Assembly (NCBI RefSeq): GCF_963664415.1
Contig: NZ_OY761443.1
Location: 62,001 to 126,000, forward strand
Direction: 5' to 3'
From: an uncultured Desulfobacter sp.
Lineage (GTDB): Bacteria; Desulfobacterota; Desulfobacteria; Desulfobacterales; Desulfobacteraceae
DNA: 64,000 bases
Shown piece after piece: positions 18,279 to 27,246 of this stretch. The notes under the pieces were generated by a model, which saw only the letters and a list, made by a program, of their open reading frames with translations, did not search any database and was not told the origin of the DNA. How positions within the stretch are numbered: position 1 is the stretch's first letter; each line of letters begins with the position of its first letter. The position numbers were made by a program, and so were the translations under genes.

Positions 18279-19228
18279 GGTATCTGCAGATATACCTGCC
18301 CATCCTTACACTTATCTTGGGCCTTAGTTCACCACATGCCCAGGCAATATCCGACAATCAATCCGGCCTTATTATTACGGCCGATAGGCAGTTTGAATAC
18401 GCCCAAAAACTCTTTGAACAAAAAGATTATACGGCCGCCCAAGTGGAGTTCAAGCGGTTCATCTATTTTTTCCCCCAGGATCCAAGATATGACCGTGCCG
18501 ATTATTCTACGGGCGTTGCCCTGTTTCACTCGGGGCAATTTTATGAGGCGGCCAAACGCTTTGATAACATTATCCGGCAGACCAGGGATATAGACAGTCC
18601 ATGGACGCACAAATCCTGCTTTATGCAGAGCCAAGCATTTGAGGCCATGGGAAACACGGGTTATGCCCAGATTGTTCTTCAAAATTATTTAAAATTGACC
18701 CGGGATACCGATACAAAAGATCGGATTTATCTGGAGCTTGCCCGGTTGCATATTCAAAACACTGCGACCCCAGGCAAAGATGAGTTAGACAATGCCCGGA
18801 AAAATCTATTGCTGATCAGTGCCGAAAAACAAGGGGAATATAAGGTAGCAAATCAACTTGACGCCATTGACCATGCTGTGAACGCACCGAAAAAAAGCCC
18901 TGTCCTGTCAGGGATTTTGGCCGTTATCCCCGGAGGAGGGATGCTGTATTGTGAACGGTATAAAGATGCCTTTATCAGTTTTTGTTTTAATACCGGATTA
19001 ATCTGGGCCGCATACACTGCCTTTGACCATGAAAACCCCGCCCTTGGAGGTGTCATTACCTTTGTGGAGTCCGGCTTTTATTCCGGCAATATTTACGGTT
19101 CTATAACAGCCGCCCACAAGTACAATAAGGCCGCTCAAATAAAAATTTTGAATAAAACCTTTGACTTTCAACCGGGATTTGATCCGGTAAACAAATCTTT
19201 TTTCCTGAAACTGACCCACGGGTTTTAG
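18275..19228 (+). CDS. Exported TPR protein with C-terminal membrane segments
   Basis: 317 residues with a signal peptide (cleavage near HAQA-ISDN, residue 24), tetratricopeptide-like repeats over about 35-175 (FEYAQKLFEQKDYTAAQVEF, GVALFHSGQFYEAAKRF), then hydrophobic Gly-rich segments (about 207-280; LSGILAVIPGGGMLYCERY). Starts inside the YidD-like stop codon (ATGA overlap), so the two are translationally coupled and probably act together at the envelope. No enzyme motif. Confidence 0.75.
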   Translation: MRYLQIYLPILTLILGLSSPHAQAISDNQSGLIITADRQFEYAQKLFEQKDYTAAQVEFKRFIYFFPQDPRYDRADYSTGVALFHSGQFYEAAKRFDNIIRQTRDIDSPWTHKSCFMQSQAFEAMGNTGYAQIVLQNYLKLTRDTDTKDRIYLELARLHIQNTATPGKDELDNARKNLLLISAEKQGEYKVANQLDAIDHAVNAPKKSPVLSGILAVIPGGGMLYCERYKDAFISFCFNTGLIWAAYTAFDHENPALGGVITFVESGFYSGNIYGSITAAHKYNKAAQIKILNKTFDFQPGFDPVNKSFFLKLTHGF

Positions 19229-19234
19229 GGGGTA

Positions 19235-19696
19235 TTATCCAAACAGGGATAACAGACGATCGGCCGTAACCCCTGACGCGATTTGACTTCGGGTATCTTC
19301 ACTGATGCCAAGACTGCCTGTTTGCTCTATAGGCGGGCAGGCATAAACGCTGCGCACTTTTTTTTCGTATGCTTCACGAAGTTTTTTAAAAGATGACACC
19401 ACTTCCGGATAGTGTCCCGAATCTTTAAACGGCAGGCGGATAAATCCATCTGTGTAACCGTCTTTAAAATACGGCACCTGAAACACATGATATCTATCCG
19501 GCTTCCATGAAGGACTTCTTTCATGTTCACCCGGCAGGCAATAGCTCAAATGGGAACCTGGGATCATGGGAATATGGCTTTCAACCTGAACTGCGTGGAT
19601 GGCCAACTTTTTCTCAAAGGATTCAAGGGTGATTGTATATGTGAGCCGGGGCCTAAAATTCCCCCGTTTTTTTTTAATTTGCCAATCGATTTTCAT
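19235..19696 (-). CDS. Hypothetical protein downstream of VWA protein
   Basis: 153 residues, last gene of a minus-strand unit with the VWA and MoxR genes (four bases after the VWA gene stop). It starts MKIDWQIKKKRGNFRPRLTY and contains SWKPDRYHVFQVPYFKDG, RLPFKDSGHYPEV and a helical end. No known family recognised. Co-location suggests it works with the ATPase pair. Confidence 0.65.
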   Translation of the reverse strand: MKIDWQIKKKRGNFRPRLTYTITLESFEKKLAIHAVQVESHIPMIPGSHLSYCLPGEHERSPSWKPDRYHVFQVPYFKDGYTDGFIRLPFKDSGHYPEVVSSFKKLREAYEKKVRSVYACPPIEQTGSLGISEDTRSQIASGVTADRLLSLFG

Positions 19697-19700
19697 ACTA

Positions 19701-21005
19701 TTATTCCCACGTTTCTAAATCATCATCAGGCAACATATCTATGACCTCGCCAAACGGCGGCGTAAAACCGCCATGACCGATTCTTATCCAAAGCACCGGA
19801 TAGGCGGGTGTAAATTGGGGAAAGCGCATGCATTCCATATCTGTGAAAAACAGCAGACAGAACGGATGAATGCCCTGTTTTTCAACAAAATCAAACACCA
19901 CCGTAAAATCTGTTCCCCCGCCGCCTTTGGGTTTAAAAGACAGATTAAACTCTTCCGGGTAAATCACTTCATATCCCGTAACAGCCATATCTGCATAGAC
20001 AAGGTGTATAAGGCTTGGATTCATGGACAAGATGGCCTGAAGTTCGGCACCGAACCGTTCAAGTTCACACGGTTTAATGCTGCCCGAAGTATCTACGGCA
20101 ACTACAAGCTGTGGCAGCTGATCCGACACAAGACTGGGAAAATAAAGATCCTGGTGAATATATCTTCGATTGGGTCTTGTCCAGGTATAATCATGGCGGG
20201 CAGACTGCTGGATAAACCGGGAGAGCAGGGAGGACCAGGGAAGCGTTGGGCTGAAGCGTTCTTTGACCAGGATGTCCGCTCCCTTTGGAAGCTTTCCCAT
20301 GCTCCGGGCATTGGAGGCCGCCTGAATCAAAGCCTGATCCCAGTCCATATCTGCATCATCTTGTTCTGAAAATGTCTTATTTTTAGGCGCGGCACCATCC
20401 CTGACTTCACCGGTGCCTCCTGGATCCGTACTCTCATCCGGGTCGGGTTCTTTTTCAACGCTATCTTCGGGGTCATCTGTGACTGAACTGTTTTGTTCCT
20501 CTTCCTTTTGTTCTTCATCCCGGTTGTCTTTTTGTGCCGAAGGATCAGCATCATTGCTTTCCTCGTCCGAGAATTCTTCTTCTCCCTGCCCTTCAATCAA
20601 GCGAGTGTAGACCTGCTCTGCCGTCTTTCCGACATACGTGTCATCCCAAAGGAAACCATCGGGCAGGACCAACCCCGCATCCAATAAAATAGGGTTAATG
20701 ACATAATCACAGGCTTTATTCCAGGTCTTTGGATCTTTATCTTTTCTGCGCAGATGGTGATTGCAGGCGGGATGCATCACCGTATGGGCGGACAGGCCCA
20801 CAAGTTTTTCCCGGGGAAGAATATTTATGTAGTCCGGATTATAGCCAAAAGTTTTACCGTCAGTCCAGGCCGTCCTGCAGGTCCGGTCCTCTTTGAGTGT
20901 CAGGCGCATGGCAAGGGATGCAAAGAACGGATGGTTCAACACCATGTCGGCCCTTGCTTTCAGCAAACGGTTTTTTGCTCGTTTGTCATCCATTGTCACT
21001 GTCAC
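19701..21005 (-). CDS. DUF2201-type metallopeptidase-like / VWA protein
   Basis: 434 residues. The N-terminal part (about 20-140) has a metallopeptidase-like histidine motif (LSAHTVMHPACNHHLRR), a central acidic Glu/Asp/Gln-rich linker covers about 140-215, and the C-terminal part is a VWA-like domain with MIDAS residues in VVAVDTSGSI and GGGGTDFTVVFDF. This pair with a MoxR-type ATPase is a common bacterial gene couple, thought to act in metal insertion or protein remodelling, but its substrate is unknown. Its first codons overlap the MoxR gene end. Confidence 0.82.
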   Translation of the reverse strand: MTVTMDDKRAKNRLLKARADMVLNHPFFASLAMRLTLKEDRTCRTAWTDGKTFGYNPDYINILPREKLVGLSAHTVMHPACNHHLRRKDKDPKTWNKACDYVINPILLDAGLVLPDGFLWDDTYVGKTAEQVYTRLIEGQGEEEFSDEESNDADPSAQKDNRDEEQKEEEQNSSVTDDPEDSVEKEPDPDESTDPGGTGEVRDGAAPKNKTFSEQDDADMDWDQALIQAASNARSMGKLPKGADILVKERFSPTLPWSSLLSRFIQQSARHDYTWTRPNRRYIHQDLYFPSLVSDQLPQLVVAVDTSGSIKPCELERFGAELQAILSMNPSLIHLVYADMAVTGYEVIYPEEFNLSFKPKGGGGTDFTVVFDFVEKQGIHPFCLLFFTDMECMRFPQFTPAYPVLWIRIGHGGFTPPFGEVIDMLPDDDLETWE

Positions 21006-21985
21006 ACCAGTATTTGTGCATTCATGGATGCCCAGTCGGAAAAAGCAGAAGTTTCTACAATCTTAGGGGTTTTACGCACCGCTTCACGCATTAAAAGCAC
21101 GGAAAATTCAGGGGGCAAGCGTTGGACCCAGGACATGACAAGACAAATATTATCAAGGGTCATGGCTGCGCCCATCATTTCACTTAGGGCAAAAAGGACG
21201 GCAGGATTATCCGGAACAGGTATGCCCTGGGGATCAGAAATGATATCCGAGGGCGAAGGCAATTGGTTCCACAACTCAATAAATCCTGAAAATTCAGCTG
21301 CAGCCCCTTTTCCCACAGCCCCTGCAACAAGTTCATAAATCATTTCAGGATCCGCCTGTGCGTTTAAAAGTTTTGATACAAATTCCCAGGATCGTGGGGA
21401 CGCAAAAGCCCGTGTCTCTCTTTTGGGATCAAAATCATGCAGCAGCGAGGGCCTGAACCGTATAAAAGCACGCACCTGCCTGGATATATCATGTTCTTGG
21501 GCCCATTCAAGCCACTGATCCGCGTCTACTTCAAAATCAATATGTACAAAACGGTTGGCCAGCGCCGACGGCATCCTGTGCGATACCGCCCGGTCCTGTT
21601 CCCGGTTGCCTGCGGCCACAACAGACCAATTGTCAGGCAACCGGTACTCACCAAGTTTGCGATCAAGTACCAATTGATAGCATGCCGCCTGAACCAGAGG
21701 CGGGGCAGCATTGAGTTCGTCAAGAAAAAGAACGCCCGAGCCTTCAGTGGGCAGAAAAGCCGGGGCACACCAGTGGGACAGACCATCCCGGCTGATTCTG
21801 GGAAGTCCTCTAAGATCAACCGGATCAAGAAGAACGGCCCTGATGTCAACAAGATCCAGGTCAAGGGAGTCTGCCGTCTGCCGGACAATCTGGCTTTTAC
21901 CGATGCCTGGCGGCCCCCATATGAAAACAGGCTGTGGAATAGCTAAAAGAGACGTCAGTGCTGATTTGATTTTAGATGATTTCAT
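21002..21985 (-). CDS. MoxR-family AAA+ ATPase
   Basis: 327 residues with Walker A GPPGIGKSQ near 24-32, Walker B VLFLDELNAAP near 85-95, sensor 1 VVAAGNREQD and an arginine-finger region (HRMPSALANRF). MoxR ATPases are chaperone-like and act with VWA proteins; the gene overlaps the DUF2201/VWA gene by four bases (21002-21005). First gene of the unit; GTAACCATG precedes no strong ribosome site. Confidence 0.88.
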   Translation of the reverse strand: MKSSKIKSALTSLLAIPQPVFIWGPPGIGKSQIVRQTADSLDLDLVDIRAVLLDPVDLRGLPRISRDGLSHWCAPAFLPTEGSGVLFLDELNAAPPLVQAACYQLVLDRKLGEYRLPDNWSVVAAGNREQDRAVSHRMPSALANRFVHIDFEVDADQWLEWAQEHDISRQVRAFIRFRPSLLHDFDPKRETRAFASPRSWEFVSKLLNAQADPEMIYELVAGAVGKGAAAEFSGFIELWNQLPSPSDIISDPQGIPVPDNPAVLFALSEMMGAAMTLDNICLVMSWVQRLPPEFSVLLMREAVRKTPKIVETSAFSDWASMNAQILV

Positions 21986-22147
21986 GGTTACGCCTTCACT
22001 AATAATTTTGAATTAAAACTTTTTTAGCTTGATTTGTTTTTTGTGTCAATATCTTATTAGCTCAATAGAACTTTTTTACTACCCCCATATCTTATCATTT
22101 AATATCAACTTTTAAACGGCTTAGGCGACTATCCTGTACTTATGGAA

Positions 22148-22200
22148 GGCGGACCCGGTTTTATCTATTGACAACAAATCATGAGAAAGAGGTAATGCAC
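22148..22200 (-). repeat. Possible degenerate copy of the dispersed repeat
   Basis: Read on the minus strand it contains TCATGATTTGTTGT, identical to the copy at 59220-59280, and ACCGGGTCCGCC, close to ACCGGGTCGGCCC of copy C. Too diverged to be sure. Confidence 0.3.
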
Positions 22201-22214
22201 CCCAATTCTATGTT

Positions 22215-24263
22215 TTAAAATCGGTAGGTAAGCTTTACACCTATTTCACGGGGATCACTGTAGTATACATAAGTCGCGTCTTCATTTGAGTAATCTTCAT
22301 CAAAGATATTTTTACCATAGAGATAAATATCCCAATTTTCAGCTTCATACCCAATTTTGGCATTAATCAGTTGATACGCATCTCTTTCATACGTATTTGT
22401 CCTTTCTAAATACGTTTTTCCAACACCAACCAAATTAAAGCCGGCATAAAAGCCGTTCCCTGCTCGATATTGGCCACCTATGGCAAATGTATATTCGGGG
22501 ACATTAGGGGCCTTGTTATCGCTATAGTCGCCTGCGGCGTCCTGATATTCATCAAATACTACATTCGTATAGCCGGCGTTTACCGTTATGGTGAATTGAG
22601 GTGTGATTTTTGCTGATACTTCCAGTTCTGCTCCGTAGGAGGCAGCCGAACCAGCATTGGTTATGTATTTCCTCCCACTGCCGAGCGTCTCAGTTACCTG
22701 CATGTCATCTATATCCATGTAAAAGAGTGCGCCGTTTACGATCAATCTGTTTTCAAAAAATTGACTTTTAGCGCCTATTTCATAGGACCACAGCTCTTCA
22801 CTGTCATAGCTGTCATATGCTGAATTGGTACTTTTGGCATTAAAACCACCTGGTCGAAAGCCTTTAGCAACTGTAGCGTATCCCATTACCTGTTCCGTTA
22901 TGGCATAATCCACACTAAATTTAGGTGCAATATCATCCCAGGTATCATCAAAAGAATTGCCTCCTGTAGCATGATCTTGCATGTATTTGTCCTGTGTTTC
23001 ATAACGAAGACCGCCGGTCATGCCCAATTTGTGCGTTAATGCGTATCGAAGTTGGCCAAAAAGGGCGTAGGACTCGCCTCCAAGATCCCTATTTACTGTT
23101 AAAGAACCATATGTTATGTTTTTTTTATTATCGTCTTCATCATAATAGATACCGGTCACCCAATTCATCTTCTCCGTATTTGATGATAGCCTCAGCTCCT
23201 GGGAAATTTTATCTTCTTCGTTATCACTCGTAGCATGCATATATACAACGGGATTATAGTCAAAATCTGTAACACCATTACCCGTATAAAGACGGTGGGT
23301 GGTGATTGATGTTAAATTTAATGCATTATTAAAATCGTAACTAACTTTTAAGGCTTGAGCGGAGATTTTTGGTTTACTATAGGCGTCAAGATCAGAATAT
23401 ACTTCTCGGTCACCGGACGCAGTTAATCCCCAAGAGGCAGCTCCATCTTGACTCAACCCTATGTGGCCGCCATCCGTGTCATATTCTTGCTGGGAAAAAT
23501 ATAAGCTAATATCAAGGTCGTCTACCGGCGTCCATCTAAATTGAACTTTCCCGTACCAATATGAATTGTTGTTTTCATCATCACCTGTGTACCCATTTTT
23601 AACCCAACCGTCTTTATCGAAATATTGACCAGATAGTCCAAAGAAAAGTTTGTCCTGAAAGATCGGCCCGCTCAGGTTCAAAGAAACTTCTTTTTTATAA
23701 TCCTCTCCAGCATCAACCGAAAACTTTCCACGAAAATCATTATCTGGTTGACGGGTAATAATATTGATAGCACCTGCTACAGCACTTTTTCCGTACAACG
23801 TTCCTTGAGGACCGCGTAACACTTCTATTCGTTCAATATCTTGCAGGGGATCCCCAAATCCAGAACCTGATAACACTGGGATTCCGTCGATAAACATAGC
23901 AGTTGAGACATCTGATGTTACTTCATTCACAATCCCCCTCATAACAGGTCTTGCGTAAGTTTCACCGCCTGAATTCGTAAGTACCAGATTTGGAACATAA
24001 TCAGTCAAATCGCGAACAGAAGTGATATTCCTGTCTTCAAGTGTAAACCCATCAAATGCTGTGATACTCATTGGAACATCCTGGATATCTTCTTCCTGTT
24101 TATTTGCCGTTACAGTGATAGTTTCCTGAACAAACGGGGGACTATTTTCCGCTGCCAGGGACGGCATCGCAGCCGGGACAAACGCAAATAGAACTAAAAA
24201 GCACCATTTGCAGGTTAATTCCTGAAAAAATTTGCTATTTATTTTTATCTTGAAACACGTCAT
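22215..24263 (-). CDS. TonB-dependent outer-membrane receptor
   Basis: 682 residues from the ATG at 24263 (AAGGAA upstream); a longer frame to 24353 lacks a ribosome site. A signal peptide ends near SLAAEN, followed by a TonB-box-like ETITVTANKQE, a plug domain (VPMSITAFDG, LRGPQGTLYGKSAVAGAINI) and a 22-strand barrel ending in LTYRF with a terminal aromatic. Such receptors import iron-siderophores, cobalamin or other scarce ligands using the proton-motive force. The AraC gene just upstream resembles siderophore-responsive PchR-type regulators, making iron-siderophore uptake the best guess. Confidence 0.88.
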   Translation of the reverse strand: MTCFKIKINSKFFQELTCKWCFLVLFAFVPAAMPSLAAENSPPFVQETITVTANKQEEDIQDVPMSITAFDGFTLEDRNITSVRDLTDYVPNLVLTNSGGETYARPVMRGIVNEVTSDVSTAMFIDGIPVLSGSGFGDPLQDIERIEVLRGPQGTLYGKSAVAGAINIITRQPDNDFRGKFSVDAGEDYKKEVSLNLSGPIFQDKLFFGLSGQYFDKDGWVKNGYTGDDENNNSYWYGKVQFRWTPVDDLDISLYFSQQEYDTDGGHIGLSQDGAASWGLTASGDREVYSDLDAYSKPKISAQALKVSYDFNNALNLTSITTHRLYTGNGVTDFDYNPVVYMHATSDNEEDKISQELRLSSNTEKMNWVTGIYYDEDDNKKNITYGSLTVNRDLGGESYALFGQLRYALTHKLGMTGGLRYETQDKYMQDHATGGNSFDDTWDDIAPKFSVDYAITEQVMGYATVAKGFRPGGFNAKSTNSAYDSYDSEELWSYEIGAKSQFFENRLIVNGALFYMDIDDMQVTETLGSGRKYITNAGSAASYGAELEVSAKITPQFTITVNAGYTNVVFDEYQDAAGDYSDNKAPNVPEYTFAIGGQYRAGNGFYAGFNLVGVGKTYLERTNTYERDAYQLINAKIGYEAENWDIYLYGKNIFDEDYSNEDATYVYYSDPREIGVKLTYRF

Positions 24264-24330
24264 TTTCAGATTCCTTTTCCTTAAAATAGTGATTGTATAG
24301 CGCTGTGAAACCAAATGCGATTCAACTAAC

Positions 24331-24395
24331 CCAGTCAATTGGACTGGAATCATGATTCACACAAAGCAAACAAATTTATACCCGGCAAATTTATA
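24331..24395. promoter_or_regulatory. Direct repeats and palindromes before the TonB receptor
   Basis: CAAATTTATA occurs at 24371-24380 and again at 24386-24395, exactly 15 bp apart. Nearer the receptor gene are two palindromes, GAATCATGATTC (24347-24358) and CCAGTCAATTGGACTGG (24331-24347). AraC-type regulators bind paired direct repeats, so 24371-24395 is a candidate site for the neighbouring regulator. Confidence 0.4.
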
Positions 24396-24519
24396 GTGGT
24401 TTATTTAATATTTTCACATTGCCTGAAAACAATTTTGCATTGCTTTGCTGCAAAAGATGTCTCAGACGACGATAATAAAATGATGAGAGGCAAAAAAGAC
24501 GAAGGTAAAGGCGGGGAAC

Positions 24520-25536
24520 TCAACTGAAATAGTCGCTTGGGTTGCGGCCGAAATACTTTTTAAATTCTCTGGTGAACGTAGCCTGCTGGGAATAACCCAC
24601 TTCCAAAGCAACTTCCGTAACGCTTCGCTTACCGGCCCGGAGCAGACGCCGGGACTCTTCCAGGCGGTAGATGCGCAGATAATCGAATATGGTGACGCCA
24701 TAAACCTTGCGAAAGTGTTGACCTAAGGTGGTTCTGTTTACGCCCACCATTCTGGAGAGTTCTGTAAGAGAGGGCGGGTTTTTGATGTCGGCGATCATGA
24801 TGTCCCGGGCTTCATGGATGAAATTCCGGGAACCGGGTGTCATTTCAAATCCGGAGAAGCCCTTCCCTTTTTGCGGATTCAACTGGTCAAAACTAAGCGT
24901 CAACAGTTCCAGGGCCTTACTCTCCAAAAAAAGTTGCCTGCGGGCATCTGTATAGGGGCATCCCAAAATTTCGTTGAGACATACATTGATACCGGGAAGC
25001 ATAGACAAGGATGTCTTAAAGTAGCCACCGGCAGCTTTGTCCGCCAATACATCCTGCAGGTTCAGGGCAAATTCTCCGGTCGCCCCTTCCCAAAAACGGC
25101 TTATAAACCACGGTTCCACTAAAACCCCAATAGTGCAGAAAGGCTCTGTGGGATAGTTGAGCCTTCCGCCCCGGCTATTAAGTTTATAGATCACATAGCC
25201 CTGATTCGAGTCAAAATTTATGTCCTGCGCCTGATTATGACGCCGGAGAACATGGTATCCATTGCCGAGAAAAAAAGAAAAGTGAATGCAGGTTGAATCT
25301 TCTTTCTCTTTAAAATAAAGACTGAAAGATGCGGTTGGATACTGCTTTGAAATGGAAAGAATCAGGCCGGGCCGACACTTGAGCAGATAGATGAACCCCT
25401 TGTTTACCGTACTCAAATGTTCCGGCCAGGTATGGTATATTTCATACCCGTCTTCTCTTTCCCAGAAATTATTTATATTATGAAGTGGGCCATAATAGTC
25501 ACGGGCTGAAATAATAATGCTATCCTGCTGTTTCAT
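24520..25536 (-). CDS. AraC-family regulator (PchR-like)
   Basis: 338 residues from the ATG at 25536 (GGAG about ten bases upstream); the upstream in-frame ATG at 25578 is less likely. The last about 100 residues are a double helix-turn-helix AraC domain (LSRMVGVNRTTLGQHFRKVYG, VTEVALEVGYSQQATFTREFKKYFGRNPSDY). The N-terminal ligand domain resembles PchR/YbtA-type siderophore sensors. The gene is upstream of, and in the same orientation as, the TonB receptor, which it probably controls. Confidence 0.87.
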   Translation of the reverse strand: MKQQDSIIISARDYYGPLHNINNFWEREDGYEIYHTWPEHLSTVNKGFIYLLKCRPGLILSISKQYPTASFSLYFKEKEDSTCIHFSFFLGNGYHVLRRHNQAQDINFDSNQGYVIYKLNSRGGRLNYPTEPFCTIGVLVEPWFISRFWEGATGEFALNLQDVLADKAAGGYFKTSLSMLPGINVCLNEILGCPYTDARRQLFLESKALELLTLSFDQLNPQKGKGFSGFEMTPGSRNFIHEARDIMIADIKNPPSLTELSRMVGVNRTTLGQHFRKVYGVTIFDYLRIYRLEESRRLLRAGKRSVTEVALEVGYSQQATFTREFKKYFGRNPSDYFS

Positions 25537-26188
25537 ACAAAAAAAATCTCCAAGATCTATATTTGTTAAATATAACATTTTAATTTTTAGCTAAATAGTT
25601 TCGGCAATGTCAATACAATCGAGAAATAAAAACCACCTTGGAAAAAGCAAATGCCGCAAATTTGCGCCGAGATTTTATTAACGATTAGCCGAAGTTTTTT
25701 TATAAAGAAGGGGTTGATGGTAATTTCCAGGAGAGCAAGCCAGGAGCCTGGGACCCTTGGCTTCGAGAACCGAACGTGAACGCAACACTTCAAGAGGATT
25801 CCGGGGGTGTTGAGCCGGAAAGAGACGGTTTATCGAAACGTATTGTTGCAGACCCGGATTCTAAGCGTTACCATACGCGGGGAAACGAGTCCGGCTCAAG
25901 CAGGCTGACGGTGCACGCAGAAACGCTTTACGCCCCACGACATTCCCAACGCTCTCGCGGTCAAGGCCCATGAACGAAGCGGCTTCGTCCATCGAACAGC
26001 GGGATGGAGCATGGTATAGGACCATAGTCCAATATGATTTCAATAGGTTACATAACCAAATAGAAACCAGAAAAAAAGGGATGTCATCAAGTGCACAAAA
26101 ACTGCAAAACAAAAATGCAAGGCAAATCTATAGTCAGAGGCTGGTGGACTGATCCAGGGCAGGACATGGCAGGAACTATGTTCAGTTT
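25537..26188. other. Intergenic stretch with GC-rich patch
   Basis: About 650 bases between the AraC and Uma2 genes. From about 25720 to 26010 the sequence is more GC-rich than usual spacers here, with short palindromic runs and only short open frames in several directions. No transposase, intron or RNA family is recognisable. It may be a mobile-element scar. Confidence 0.35.
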
Positions 26189-26776
26189 CTATTTTGATTT
26201 AAATTCAACATTCAAATAAATTTCAGACAACGGCAATTCACAATCAACAGATGGTATCCTTAAAATATGATCTGCATTTGAATAAGAATGGTACTTCCAA
26301 CCATCTTCAATGCGTATAAACTGATCAACAAGATATTTTTTTTGAGAGATAAGAATATATTCTTGAAGCGTAGGGATCATTCGGTAATAAGCGAACTTAT
26401 CCCCCCTATCAAAACGTTCGGTTGAATCTGAAAGAATTTCCATAATGACAACCGGATTTGTTAAAGTATCAAGCTTGTCATCCTCAAACGCTGCATCACC
26501 GCAGGTAATGACAAAATCGGGATAAGCGTATCTTTCCTCCTCAATCTTCACACGCATATCATTAGAGAAGGCTTCACAAAAAAAATTATCGGCCTTGAAT
26601 TTATTCCCCAATTCTCTTGCTAAATTCATATTGATCCGGTTGTGGTGCCTGCTGGCTCCAACCATAGCAAAAACTTCACCATCAAAAAATTCATATTTAA
26701 TATCAAGAGAACTTCTTTCAAGTGCAAAATATTCCCCCGGCGTCATTTTATTTTTGTCCTGTGGCTGTGCTGTCAT
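26189..26776 (-). CDS. Uma2-family (DUF820) PD-(D/E)XK protein
   Basis: 195 residues with the Uma2 pattern: MTPGEYFALERSSLDIKYEFFDGEVFAM, HHNRINMNLARELGNKF, the catalytic-type YAYPDFVITCGD and VVIMEILSDSTERFDRGDKFAYYR. Uma2 proteins have a restriction-endonuclease-like fold and often occur in many copies near mobile DNA; their role is not established. Solitary gene next to a probable scar region. Confidence 0.85.
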   Translation of the reverse strand: MTAQPQDKNKMTPGEYFALERSSLDIKYEFFDGEVFAMVGASRHHNRINMNLARELGNKFKADNFFCEAFSNDMRVKIEEERYAYPDFVITCGDAAFEDDKLDTLTNPVVIMEILSDSTERFDRGDKFAYYRMIPTLQEYILISQKKYLVDQFIRIEDGWKYHSYSNADHILRIPSVDCELPLSEIYLNVEFKSK

Positions 26777-26944
26777 ATCCTTTAACTTCTCCTATGAATT
26801 TTAAATATACATATACAGTATCATAAAATTTTCATAAGTCACATTTTTAACTTCCAGAGGGTTACAATATATCAACAAAGCTTATCAATTATTTATCAGG
26901 ACTTGACTTGAAACGCTGAAAGCCCTACTATATGTGCGTTTTAA

Positions 26945-27097
26945 TTCTCAGGGCGGGGTGAAATTCCCCACCGGCGGTAACCTGGCAGTTTGAGGTCAAA
27001 TTCCAGGAAGCCCGCGAGCGCTTTGCTTTTTTTGCAAAGGTCAGCAGATCTGGTGAAACTCCAGAGCCGACGGTTACAGTCCGGATGGAAGAGAATA
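26945..27097 (+). ncRNA. FMN riboswitch (RFN element)
   Basis: All conserved FMN-aptamer blocks are visible: CTCAGGGCGGGGTGAAATTC, CCACCGGCGGTAA, AGCCCGCGAGCG, GGTCAGCAGATC, TGGTGAAACTCCAGAGCCGA and CGGTTACAGTCCGGATG, closing with GAGAATA. It senses flavin mononucleotide and controls ribB 150 bases downstream. Confidence 0.97.
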
Positions 27098-27163
27098 AGC
27101 AAAAAGACACAATACTATTGCGCTTACAGATTACTGCCGGTTTTTATCGGCTAGTATCGGTAT

Positions 27164-27191
27164 GGCAATGGATGGTGTATCCTGCCTTTTT
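27164..27191 (+). terminator. Riboswitch-associated intrinsic terminator
   Basis: Hairpin GGCA-AT-GGAT / ATCC-TGCC (27164-27167, 27170-27173, 27179-27186) with loop GGTGT, followed by TTTTT. Between aptamer and ribB, so FMN binding most likely favours premature termination. Confidence 0.65.
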
Positions 27192-27246
27192 ATTCCTACG
27201 CCCTGATTCATGCATTAATTTATAACTATTACCAAGGAGTTGAATC

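Noticed and set aside
25537..26188. Group II intron remnant
   Set aside because: No domain V or reverse transcriptase sequence could be recognised.
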